A stretch of DNA of 41,423 nucleotides, from NCBI GenBank assembly GCA_039975755.1, contig JBDWGM010000055.1, positions 1 through 41,423 on the forward strand. The letters run 5' to 3'. The DNA is from JABSSA01 sp039975755. Its GTDB lineage: Bacteria; Pseudomonadota; Alphaproteobacteria; Rhodobacterales; Rhodobacteraceae. The notes under the pieces were generated by a model. The model was not told the DNA's origin. It ran no database searches and saw only the letters and a program-made list of their open reading frames with translations. The position numbers were made by a program, and so were the translations under genes. Positions 32,525-40,628 of the stretch are shown piece by piece. Each line of letters starts with the position of its first letter. Position 1 is the first letter of the stretch.

Positions 32525-33760
32525 TTAACCCTTTTTTACCGTACCATCTGCACACCACAGGTCAAAAATTTCCAACGCCTTTTCCGCAAAACCGGCGTCG
32601 TTGATGTGATGGGGGATTCTGTGCGCTGAAACATTCACCGGTAGACTTGACTCAATTTCGGTAAGGAAAGCAGCTAGGCCTTCAGCGTTATGTAGATCAG
32701 CGCCTTCACGGTCCCATTCCCCTAACCCTTTCTCGGGGAGGATCATCGCGACAGGCCCCTTTGCGGTTGCGAGTTGTTCACAATGCGCGCGTGCGACTTG
32801 TTGGGTTTCCGCCGCTTGCAAAACAACCGATGTCAAAAGACGGTTGTGCGCATGTTTCGCGTGGTTTTCCCATTTTTCATCAATCGGCTTCCAACCAACA
32901 ACATCGACCAGATCATAGCATCCAGGTGCCACGATCTGCGGGGTGCCGTTTGCGCCCGCGTTGGTCAAGCGATCCGCTCCGGCAGAGATATTGGAGCCTT
33001 GGATATGGTTGCCCAGTTCCTGGGTGCAAAAATCAAACACACAGGCAAAGGCGCCCTGCGCAGCAAGACTTTCAAATGCGCGACCGCCCATGCCGGTGGC
33101 ATGAAACACCGCAACCTCAAAACCGCGTTCTTCCAGCGCAGGTTTTAGTGAAACCATATACCGCAGCGCGGTCTTGCCGAGCGATGTCATCCCAATCAAA
33201 GGTTTGCTCCGGTTCATAGGTTCAACCGCGCGCGCGGCACCCAAAACAGCACCTGCCGCCTGACTTAACGATGCTTTGCAAACGGAATTAAGGCCATAAA
33301 GCCCGCCAGCCCAAAGGATCATCTGTGTATCTGCGGCCAACCGTTCAGCAGGAATTAAGGGCGAGAAAGACACAGTCGAGACGATATATTTTGGCACGCC
33401 CAACGGCAAAGCAGAACACACATCCAGCGCCAGATCCGTGCCCATGGTGCCGCCAAGAACAATCATTGCGTCGATTTTGCCTTCGCGGTGTAGACGGGCG
33501 GTGAGCAAAGCGGCCCCCTGCCCCATGATCTGCATCGCGGTGTTTTCATTGCCACTATCGATCGCAGCTTTGATCGAGCTTCCGCCTTCTTCAGCCACAT
33601 CGTGTTTGGAAAAGTCGCAAGGTTTCGATGGGTCACCCAAAACGGATACATCCATCGTCACTACACGCCCACCTTGATCGCGGAGTACTCCTGAAAGATA
33701 GCCCAACTCGTCGTCTTTAGTGTCGTATGTTCCGATCACAAGTATGGTTTTCTCGGTCAT
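32525..33760 (-). CDS. Tm-1-like ATP-binding domain protein (UPF0261 family)
   Basis: A 411-residue cytosolic protein from ATG 33760, chosen because TAGGAG lies 7 bases upstream; a longer frame to 33820 would overlap the dehydrogenase gene. It starts KTILVIGTYDTKDDELGYLS, typical of the UPF0261/Tm-1 N-terminal domain, has IVLGGTMGTDLALDVCSALP and GMTSLGKTALRYM, and ends with a helical domain. The biochemical role of bacterial members is not established; they often sit in catabolic operons. It is the last gene of the TTT-dehydrogenase operon, 10 bp after the aldehyde dehydrogenase. Confidence 0.8.
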   Translation of the reverse strand: MTEKTILVIGTYDTKDDELGYLSGVLRDQGGRVVTMDVSVLGDPSKPCDFSKHDVAEEGGSSIKAAIDSGNENTAMQIMGQGAALLTARLHREGKIDAMIVLGGTMGTDLALDVCSALPLGVPKYIVSTVSFSPLIPAERLAADTQMILWAGGLYGLNSVCKASLSQAAGAVLGAARAVEPMNRSKPLIGMTSLGKTALRYMVSLKPALEERGFEVAVFHATGMGGRAFESLAAQGAFACVFDFCTQELGNHIQGSNISAGADRLTNAGANGTPQIVAPGCYDLVDVVGWKPIDEKWENHAKHAHNRLLTSVVLQAAETQQVARAHCEQLATAKGPVAMILPEKGLGEWDREGADLHNAEGLAAFLTEIESSLPVNVSAHRIPHHINDAGFAEKALEIFDLWCADGTVKKG

Positions 33761-33770
33761 CGAATAGCTC

Positions 33771-35255
33771 CTAAAGTTTGATCCACGCGGTCTTGAGGTT
33801 GACGTATTTGTCGATGGCATGCAGCGATTTATCGGCGCCGTTGCCAGACTGCCCGACGCCGCCCAACGGCACCGTCACATCAGGCCCGCCATAGGTGTTC
33901 ACGTGCATCACACCTGTCCGCACACCGCGGATCATGCGATGTGCTCGGCTTAAATTCGATGTCCAAACACCCCCCGCCAATCCATACACTGTCGAATTCG
34001 CGATCTGGATTGCTTCGGCGTCTGACGTAAATGGGGTCACGCCCAATACCGGTCCAAAGACCTCCTTTTGGGCCAGTGTCGCGTTTTGATCCACGCCTGT
34101 GACAATCGTAGGAGCCATATAATAGCCGCCCGTTTCTTTCAGGATACGTTCGCCACCGGTGACAACATGGCCGCCTTCGGATTTCGCTGTTTCGACGAAA
34201 CCAAGGTTCGCATTGAGCTGTACTTCGGAATTCACGGCGCCGATATGCGTGTCCACCTTCAACGGATCACCAACGCGCATCGCCTCAGCGGCTTTGGCAA
34301 CGGCCGCGACGAATTCATCATGGATTGATGCCTCGACCAACAGGCGCGAACCAGCCACACAAACCTGCCCGGCATTGCGGAAAATACCGCCCGCTGCGAC
34401 CTTTGCGGCCTCATCCAGATTGGGCGCGTCTGCGAAAATGATGTTGGGGGATTTGCCGCCCAATTCGAGATATACGCGTTTCATGTTGGACCGCGCCGCA
34501 TATTCCATCAACCGACGACCCGTGCCGCCAGAGCCGGTGAACACCAACACATCAACGTCCATGGACAGACCAAGGGTTTCGCCCACCACAGCGCCTTCGC
34601 CAGTGACTGCGTTTAAAACTCCGCTCGGCAATCCAGCCTCGTGCGCCAGATCACACATGCGCATCAGCGATAGTGACGCCGTTTCAGCAGGTTTCAACAC
34701 CACCGAATTGCCCATCGCAAGCGCGGGGCCTAGTTTCCAAGCGCCGATCATCAGCGGGAAATTCCATGGGATGATTGCGCCAACGACGCCAACAGGTTCT
34801 TTGTGAATCATGCCCAAAACGTCGGAAGATGTGGGGGCGATTTCGCCATACACTTTGTCCAAGGCTTCCGCATAATACCGGATCGTTGCCGCTGCTGATC
34901 CCGGCTCCGCCTTGAGGGCCATCCCGATTTCGGTGCCATTGTCACGCACGCCCAAAACGGCCAATTCTAATGCGTTCGCCTCGATCAAATCGGCCCATTT
35001 CAACATGACCTTTTTGCGGGCCGCAGGCGGTTGCCCCGCCCAACGGCCATCGTCAAACGCCGCGCGTGCTGATGCGATTGCGGCCTCCATATCCGCTTTT
35101 GTGCCTTTGGCAGTCGTCGTCAAAACCTGCCCATCAATGGGAGAGATGACATCCATCACCTTCCCATCGCTGGCGGGCACATGTTTTCCATCAATCAAAT
35201 GCTGGAATGCTGGAACCGACTTTGCGCGCAGCTCATCAATTTGTGTTTGGATCAT
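33771..35255 (-). CDS. NAD(P)+-dependent aldehyde dehydrogenase
   Basis: A 494-residue enzyme of the ALDH superfamily. It has the PWNFPLMIGAWKLGPALAMG segment, the cofactor loop FTGSGGTGRRLMEYA, the general-base Glu in YLELGGKSPNIIF, and the catalytic Cys in NAGQVCVAGSRLL. It oxidises an aldehyde to its acid in the cytosol. It is translated 6 bp after a TctA-type permease and 10 bp before the Tm-1-like gene, while a class III aminotransferase is encoded in the divergent operon. An aldehyde made by transamination of an omega-amino compound is therefore a plausible substrate. The exact substrate cannot be read from the sequence. Confidence 0.88.
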   Translation of the reverse strand: MIQTQIDELRAKSVPAFQHLIDGKHVPASDGKVMDVISPIDGQVLTTTAKGTKADMEAAIASARAAFDDGRWAGQPPAARKKVMLKWADLIEANALELAVLGVRDNGTEIGMALKAEPGSAAATIRYYAEALDKVYGEIAPTSSDVLGMIHKEPVGVVGAIIPWNFPLMIGAWKLGPALAMGNSVVLKPAETASLSLMRMCDLAHEAGLPSGVLNAVTGEGAVVGETLGLSMDVDVLVFTGSGGTGRRLMEYAARSNMKRVYLELGGKSPNIIFADAPNLDEAAKVAAGGIFRNAGQVCVAGSRLLVEASIHDEFVAAVAKAAEAMRVGDPLKVDTHIGAVNSEVQLNANLGFVETAKSEGGHVVTGGERILKETGGYYMAPTIVTGVDQNATLAQKEVFGPVLGVTPFTSDAEAIQIANSTVYGLAGGVWTSNLSRAHRMIRGVRTGVMHVNTYGGPDVTVPLGGVGQSGNGADKSLHAIDKYVNLKTAWIKL

Positions 35256-35261
35256 GATGCC

Positions 35262-36779
35262 CTACCGTTGGAACGTGTCGGAAAGTTTATGGTCATCATC
35301 TTCGGGCGCTGCCCGCCATTCCTTGATCAAGCCGCGGATGTGTATGCCAACCACGATAAGGATCATTGCAAAAATGATGGCAGTTATCGGGCGGTCAATC
35401 ATATCCAAAGGCGTCTTGAGGCGTGGCAAGGACGAGCGAAGTTTGACCTCCATGATGCCACCCAGAACCATGCCCAAGATGATCGGTACAATCGGCAGGT
35501 TCAGGCGTTTCAGGACAAGGCCAAGCACACCGAAACCAGCCGCAATCATGCAATCCGTCAACGAGTTGCGTAGCGAATAAACACCTACAAACGACAGCAA
35601 CAAAATCATCACGCCCAAGAAACGTGTGGGAACGCGAATGATTTTGGTCAGCAAATTTGTTGAGAAAAGCAAGAACACCATCACGATGACATTCAACGCA
35701 AGAAGGGCGAAATAGAGCCCGTAAACCAAATCAATATTGTTCTGGAACAGTTGCGGACCAGGGATCACGTTGTGGACGTAAAACACCGACAACATCATCG
35801 CTGTCAGGGCCTCACCGGGAATACCAAGTGCAAGCAACGGGATCATCGCCGCCGCGGGTACAGCGTTGTTTGCGGCCTCGGATGCAATCAAGCCTTCTGG
35901 TGATCCTTTGCCAAATTTTTCAGGTTCTTTTGATGTTTTCTGCGCGTAAGTGTAGCTCATGAATTGGGCGGTGAATTCACCAGTTCCCGGGATCATTCCC
36001 AGAACGACCCCAAAAGAAGATGCAACAGTCGCGACGCGTTTGTGTTTCATCAGCTCTTTGATGCCTGCGCCCATTTTGCCTGTGATCGGTTTGGCGTCTG
36101 GGCTGTCATCTGGTGATGTCAGCAAGAAGAACGCTTGGCTCAAAGCAAACAGGCCCAGCACCACCACAATCAGGTTGATGCCAGAGCTGAGGAACGAATA
36201 CTCAAACGTGTAGCGCTGGGTATATGTCACCGCATCAAGCCCGACGGTTTGCAGAAAGATACCGAACATGGCCAACATACCGGCTGCAAAAATCTGACCA
36301 CGGTGGGCCAAGACAACCAAAATGATACCCAGAAGTGCGGCCAAGAATATCTCGCGACTGCCGAACATCGGTGCGATCAATGCCAACACCGGTGAGAGTA
36401 ATATCAAACACCCGATGCCAAAAATGCCGCCCCAGAAAGACGCGGAATAGGCTAGTGATACAGCGCGGTGAGCTTCGCCGTTTTCGGTCATCGGATAGCC
36501 ATCATAGGACGTCAGTGCATTCACCGCCGTTCCCGGTGTGTTGATCAAAACTGCAGGGATCGCGCCACCATACATGGATGATCCGTAGATCCCCAATAGC
36601 ATCGTTAGGCCGACAATCGGATCAAGCGAGAACGTCGCGGGCAGCAAAATCGCAATTGCAACTGCCGGACCAACGCCGGGAATAGCGCCGATTATAACGC
36701 CCCCGATCGAGCCGATAAGAAGGGCCATAATAACGTCCCAGCGGGCCAGCATTTCTAACCCGGCAAATATGTTTTCCAT
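35262..36779 (-). CDS. TctA-type large permease subunit, second TTT system
   Basis: A 505-residue permease of the tripartite tricarboxylate transporter family with about twelve spans. Signature parts are GSIGGVIIGAIPGVGPAVAI near residue 22, LLGIYGSSMYGGAIPAVLIN near 61, GYPMTENGEAHRAV near 94, GVVLGMIPGTGEFTAQFMSY in the second half, and ASEAANNAVPAAAMIPLLAL then GIPGEALTAMM. It belongs to a different subgroup from the first TctA in this window. Its order TctC-TctB-TctA and the following ALDH gene suggest import of an organic acid or amide that is used by the island enzymes. Confidence 0.88.
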   Translation of the reverse strand: MENIFAGLEMLARWDVIMALLIGSIGGVIIGAIPGVGPAVAIAILLPATFSLDPIVGLTMLLGIYGSSMYGGAIPAVLINTPGTAVNALTSYDGYPMTENGEAHRAVSLAYSASFWGGIFGIGCLILLSPVLALIAPMFGSREIFLAALLGIILVVLAHRGQIFAAGMLAMFGIFLQTVGLDAVTYTQRYTFEYSFLSSGINLIVVVLGLFALSQAFFLLTSPDDSPDAKPITGKMGAGIKELMKHKRVATVASSFGVVLGMIPGTGEFTAQFMSYTYAQKTSKEPEKFGKGSPEGLIASEAANNAVPAAAMIPLLALGIPGEALTAMMLSVFYVHNVIPGPQLFQNNIDLVYGLYFALLALNVIVMVFLLFSTNLLTKIIRVPTRFLGVMILLLSFVGVYSLRNSLTDCMIAAGFGVLGLVLKRLNLPIVPIILGMVLGGIMEVKLRSSLPRLKTPLDMIDRPITAIIFAMILIVVGIHIRGLIKEWRAAPEDDDHKLSDTFQR

Positions 36780-36791
36780 AGCGGTGTCCGA

Positions 36792-37331
36792 TCAGAAATA
36801 GGTCAGCATGATCTGACGCAGCCCGTCGGGCAGGCTTTCATAGATCAGGCCGGAGGGAAGATTGACTTGCAGCAGCGTCTTGAACAACAGCACGATCACA
36901 AGCGCCGAAAAAGCGGCCGCGATCAGCATGCCCTTGCTGCGGTATCCAACCCGAAAACACAGTGCTACGGCAAAGACGATCGTCGTCGGTAAGTATCCGG
37001 TATAGGGCAGGATGCTGGCGTAAGCGATAAACCAAGCGGCATATTCTAACGCAGAAAACCAAAGCCAGATTTCCTGCCAGCGGCCGTGGATGCGTTCTGA
37101 CAAGGCCGACCCAAGTAGGTGGAACGCCGTAAAAAACGTCATGCAACCAAGCGACACAGCAGGCCAAAAGCGTGGTTGTGCAAACAGCTTAGACCCTGGT
37201 TTCCAAACCGTTTGCTCTGTTATCTGAAGGAGCAGAAATGCCGAAAGCAAAAATGTGAACCAAGCGAACACGATGTCGCCGGGGCGTCTGTAACGCCGAA
37301 ATAAGTTTTGTAATGTCTTAACGCGGGACAT
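36792..37331 (-). CDS. TctB-type small membrane subunit, second TTT system
   Basis: A 179-residue protein with four spans: IVFAWFTFLLSAFLLLQI, FWPAVSLGCMTFFTAFHLL, YAAWFIAYASILPYTGYLP then TTIVFAVALCF, and GMLIAAAFSALVIVLLFKTL. The RFWPAVSLG piece is typical of TctB-like subunits (xFPxxVxxG). It lies 12 bp before the TctA gene and 75 bp after the binding-protein gene, with a perfect GC-rich hairpin in the longer gap. Confidence 0.82.
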   Translation of the reverse strand: MSRVKTLQNLFRRYRRPGDIVFAWFTFLLSAFLLLQITEQTVWKPGSKLFAQPRFWPAVSLGCMTFFTAFHLLGSALSERIHGRWQEIWLWFSALEYAAWFIAYASILPYTGYLPTTIVFAVALCFRVGYRSKGMLIAAAFSALVIVLLFKTLLQVNLPSGLIYESLPDGLRQIMLTYF

Positions 37332-37362
37332 GCGGCAGCTCCGATCCTAAGAATTGGATTAA

Positions 37363-37386
37363 CCGGGCAGCGAATGCACTGCCCGG
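37363..37386 (-). promoter_or_regulatory. GC-rich hairpin between the second tctC and tctB
   Basis: CCGGGCAG (37363-37370) and CTGCCCGG (37379-37386) form a perfect 8-bp stem with an 8-base loop. On the minus-strand transcript it follows the binding-protein stop and has no long T-run after it. It could partly terminate or protect the mRNA 3' end, giving more binding protein than permease. Confidence 0.55.
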
Positions 37387-37406
37387 CTAAGTTTAGGAAT
37401 GCAGGC

Positions 37407-38351
37407 TTACTGGCCTAGTATTTCGCCGATGCGCTTCATCGTTTCGATATCTTGCTCAATCTGCGTGACAACTTCATCAGCGGACTGCCAATATACAAGG
37501 GCACCGGTTTCAGCAGCCAATGTCTGCGCACGTTCAGACGCCATTGTTTGCTCTGCGACAGCGATGATTTTGTCTTTTACGTCTTGCGGCGTGTCGGCGT
37601 GAACAAACAGGCCGTTCCACAAAGACACATTCAGATTTGGTGCGAGTTCGGCAACTGTTGGTGTATCGGGCGTCAAGCCAATACGTTCTTCGCCGATAGA
37701 GGCCAGAACCTTCACATTATCAAGACATGGCAGGATCAATTGCAACGTTGTGTTGATGACGTCAACATCGCCTGACGCCAATGAATTGCAGTCCAATGCA
37801 TCAAATGCGGCGTCAGCTGCATATGAGAACCCCATCTCGGACGCCAAGCCAAGTGTGACCTGCGTTGGCACCAAAGGCGCACCAAAATGACCAAGAACCA
37901 CATCGTTTTCTTGCGCATGCGCGGCAAGGCCCGCCATGTCGTCATAAGGCGCATTTGAGCCCGCAGCGATAACAAATGGGTAAGTCAGGAAGTTGCCAAG
38001 GGGCACAAACGGATCAGGGTTCAGCTCTGGAATGCCGATCTGCGGGCCGACAACTGGAATGGCGATAATGAACGAGCCGATTGTGTAGCCATCAGCTGGC
38101 GCATTGGCCACTTCGATCGCCCCTGGGAATGGGCCACCGCCGCCGCCTGGTTTGTTCACGACAGCCGTCGGCACGCCGTATGCTTCAGAAAAGTCCTCAG
38201 CGATCATGCGCGTCAGCACGTCTTCCAAATCGCCCGGAGGCCAAGGCACCACAAACTCAACCGGCTTTTCTGGGTATTCGGCCTGTGCAGCACCGGCGAC
38301 AGCAACCATCGCCAAAGCCATCGCAGATGCAGCTTTTGTAAATTTAAACAT
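37407..38351 (-). CDS. TctC-type solute-binding protein, second TTT system
   Basis: A 314-residue periplasmic receptor with a signal peptide (KAASAMALAMVAVAGAAQA, cleavage about 24) and the TTT receptor pattern: YPEKPVEFVVPWPPGDLEDV then LTRMIAEDFSEAYG, and VVNKPGGGGGPFPGAIEVAN. GGGAG precedes the ATG by about 7 bases. It is the first gene of the minus-strand operon and faces the iclR-type gene across a palindrome. The acidic DLED where many members have GGxxD may point to an unusual ligand. Confidence 0.85.
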   Translation of the reverse strand: MFKFTKAASAMALAMVAVAGAAQAEYPEKPVEFVVPWPPGDLEDVLTRMIAEDFSEAYGVPTAVVNKPGGGGGPFPGAIEVANAPADGYTIGSFIIAIPVVGPQIGIPELNPDPFVPLGNFLTYPFVIAAGSNAPYDDMAGLAAHAQENDVVLGHFGAPLVPTQVTLGLASEMGFSYAADAAFDALDCNSLASGDVDVINTTLQLILPCLDNVKVLASIGEERIGLTPDTPTVAELAPNLNVSLWNGLFVHADTPQDVKDKIIAVAEQTMASERAQTLAAETGALVYWQSADEVVTQIEQDIETMKRIGEILGQ

Positions 38352-38369
38352 TGTATTCTCCCTGCTATC

Positions 38370-38386
38370 GGTTCATATAATGAACC
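38370..38386. promoter_or_regulatory. Perfect palindrome, candidate IclR-type operator
   Basis: GGTTCATATAATGAACC has perfect 7-bp arms around ATA, 18 bp before the binding-protein start and 69 bp before the regulator start. IclR-family regulators bind palindromes of this size in divergent promoter regions. Confidence 0.6.
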
Positions 38387-38455
38387 ATCGTTATTAAAAA
38401 TAGCTTGCCCCGTCAGAATTGATGTGTCAAATTTTTTCTCATCCAAACAAGGACC

Positions 38456-39274
38456 ATGCGCCCAATGTCATCGGCATCCAAAGCACTTGAACTTCTTTCG
38501 CTGTTTTCTGAGGCAAAGCCAGAAATCGGCCTGTCCGAGATGTGTCGCCTTGCCAAACGCGACAAGGCGACGACATACAGGCATCTTCAGGTTCTTGAAA
38601 AAGCTGGGTTTATTGAGCAATTAGCGGCTTCTAAAAATTACCGGCTTGGGCCTGCGCTTTTGCAATTGGGCCGCATGAGAGAAGCAACTGTGCCGCGCAA
38701 AGCAGGCGCAGAGGCGGCCCTCACAGCGCTTGTTGAAAAAACAGGCGAAACAGGTCACGTCTCGGTTCTGTCTGGTTTGACGTTGTTCGCATTAATGTCG
38801 TGCGAGTCGCCAAAACACAGCATGCGAGCAGTAATTGACGTCACAACATTTCCGCTTCATGCGACCGCGTCTGGTATCTGCGCGGTGGCGTTTGGCCCCG
38901 ACGACCTGTTTGGCGCAGCATGCGATGATTTCGAAGCCTTCACCGATGTGACCCCAACAAACACGCAATCTCTTGAGGCACTTGTGACCACCGCACGCGC
39001 AACAGGCATGGGGTGTTCGATTGGCCGTTTCGAGAAAGAGATTAACAGCCTGTCTGCCCCAATTTTCGATCAAACCGGTCAGTTCGCGGGGGCGGTATCC
39101 GTCGCCAGCGTCGCGTCACGTTTCACGCCGGAATTAGAACACACCATCAAGACAGAGCTTATCGCGGCAAGCCGCAAAATAACCAAGAGCTGGGGCGGCA
39201 TTATCCCTTCAGCCATCGAAAACGCATGGGCTAACGCCATGTCCTCGCATCAAGAATTGGACGCAAAATCATGA
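38456..39274 (+). CDS. IclR-family transcriptional regulator
   Basis: A 272-residue regulator. An N-terminal winged HTH (SSASKALELLSLFSEAKPEI, then GLSEMCRLAKRDKATTYRHL and FIEQLAASKNYRLGPALLQL) is followed by the IclR ligand-binding domain: ETGHVSVLSGLTLFALMSCE, PLHATASGICAVAFGP and APIFDQTGQFAGAVSVASVA. It probably represses the divergent TTT-dehydrogenase operon and its own operon until the substrate or a metabolite binds. Its TGA overlaps the aminotransferase ATG, so regulator and enzyme are translated together. A second ATG at 38465 is also possible. Confidence 0.87.
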   Translation: MRPMSSASKALELLSLFSEAKPEIGLSEMCRLAKRDKATTYRHLQVLEKAGFIEQLAASKNYRLGPALLQLGRMREATVPRKAGAEAALTALVEKTGETGHVSVLSGLTLFALMSCESPKHSMRAVIDVTTFPLHATASGICAVAFGPDDLFGAACDDFEAFTDVTPTNTQSLEALVTTARATGMGCSIGRFEKEINSLSAPIFDQTGQFAGAVSVASVASRFTPELEHTIKTELIAASRKITKSWGGIIPSAIENAWANAMSSHQELDAKS

Positions 39275-40617
39275 AAGATTCGAACTTCCTGAAAGAGCAC
39301 AACGGGAAACTGATGTGGCATCCGATGACGTCGCCCAAAGACACGATCGACGAGCCTCCAAAAATCATCACGGGATCCCACGGCGTAAACATCACCGATA
39401 TTGACGGGCACTCGGTCGTGGACGGTGTTGGTGGTTTATGGAACGTGAATTTGGGGTATTCCTGCCAGCCGGTGAAAGATGCGATATCCGCGCAGCTAAA
39501 TGAGCTACCTTATTATTCCACCTTCCGCGGGACATCCAACGACGCGGCAATTGAACTTTCGTATGAGTTAAACGCGTTTTTCGCCCCAGACGGGTTGCAG
39601 CGCGCATTTTTCACCTCGGGTGGTTCAGATTCCGTTGAAACAGCCCTTCGTTTGGCGCGCCAATACCACAAACTGCGCGGTGAAACGGGCCGTACCAAGT
39701 TCCTCAGCCTTAAGAAAGGCTACCACGGAACGCATATGGGTGGTGCATCTGTCAACGGCAACGCGAATTTCCGTACCGCCTACGAACCGCTGTTGCCGGG
39801 CTGTTTCCACATCCCTGCCCCCTATACCTACCGCAACCCGTTCAATGAATCCGACCCTGAGAAGTTGGCGCAGCTTTGTTTGCAGGCGCTTGAGGATGAG
39901 ATTGCGTTTCAGGGTGCTGGCACCATTGCCGCGATGATCATGGAGCCTATTCTTGGTGCGGGTGGCGTTATCCCCCCTCATAAATCTTTTGCGCCTCAGG
40001 TTCAGGAAATCTGCAACCGCAATGGAATCTTGCTGATTACCGACGAGGTCATCACCGCCTTTGGTCGCACAGGTGCGTGGTCTGGCGCTCGCCTTTGGGG
40101 GATCAAGCCTGACATGATGGCAACTGCCAAAGCGATTACAAACGGATATTTCCCGTTTGGCGCAGTGATGCTCGGTGAACGCTTGATTGAAGTGTTTGAA
40201 GGCAACCCATCTGCTAAAATTGGGCACGGTTACACTTATTCCGGCCACCCTGTCGGCGCCGCCGCTGCATTGGCATGTCTTGAAGAAACCAAGCGTTTGA
40301 ACGTTATCGAAAACGCCGCTGCGCGCGGTACGCAGCTTTATGAGGGATGTCAGGCGTTAATGGCGAAACACAACATTATCGGTGACGTCCGTGGGGGCCA
40401 CGGCCTTATGACAGCCATTGAAATGGTCAGTGATCGAGAAACCAAAGCACCCATCGATGGTGCAACCGCCGCGACGGTCCAAGAAGTGGCTTATCAAAAT
40501 GGTGCGATGGTTCGTGTTTCGGGCCCAAATCTGATTTTGTCCCCACCTTTGATCCTGTCCGAAGACGAGGCATCTACAATCTTGTCCGCATTGGACGCCG
40601 GCTTCTCAGCCGTCTGA
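39271..40617 (+). CDS. Class III PLP-dependent aminotransferase (omega-amino acid type)
   Basis: A 448-residue enzyme of the omega-aminotransferase family, like beta-alanine or taurine:pyruvate aminotransferases. It has the early LMWHPMTSPKD segment, SGGSDSVETALRLARQYHKL (cofactor phosphate site), GYHGTHMGGASVNGN, and ITDEVITAFGRTGAWSGARL with the Asp that binds the PLP nitrogen. The Schiff-base Lys is in ATAKAITNGYFPFGAVM. It moves an amino group from an amine or omega-amino acid to pyruvate or similar, giving an aldehyde. The aldehyde dehydrogenase of the divergent operon could oxidise that product. It is coupled to the IclR-type gene and followed 11 bp later by a metallo-hydrolase gene. 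Confidence 0.88.
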   Translation: MKDSNFLKEHNGKLMWHPMTSPKDTIDEPPKIITGSHGVNITDIDGHSVVDGVGGLWNVNLGYSCQPVKDAISAQLNELPYYSTFRGTSNDAAIELSYELNAFFAPDGLQRAFFTSGGSDSVETALRLARQYHKLRGETGRTKFLSLKKGYHGTHMGGASVNGNANFRTAYEPLLPGCFHIPAPYTYRNPFNESDPEKLAQLCLQALEDEIAFQGAGTIAAMIMEPILGAGGVIPPHKSFAPQVQEICNRNGILLITDEVITAFGRTGAWSGARLWGIKPDMMATAKAITNGYFPFGAVMLGERLIEVFEGNPSAKIGHGYTYSGHPVGAAAALACLEETKRLNVIENAAARGTQLYEGCQALMAKHNIIGDVRGGHGLMTAIEMVSDRETKAPIDGATAATVQEVAYQNGAMVRVSGPNLILSPPLILSEDEASTILSALDAGFSAV

Positions 40618-40628
40618 AGGGACCTGAT

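Noticed and set aside
34159..34806. A 215-codon plus-strand frame inside the aldehyde dehydrogenase gene
   Set aside because: The opposite strand is a complete ALDH with all motifs; this frame shows no recognisable protein features.
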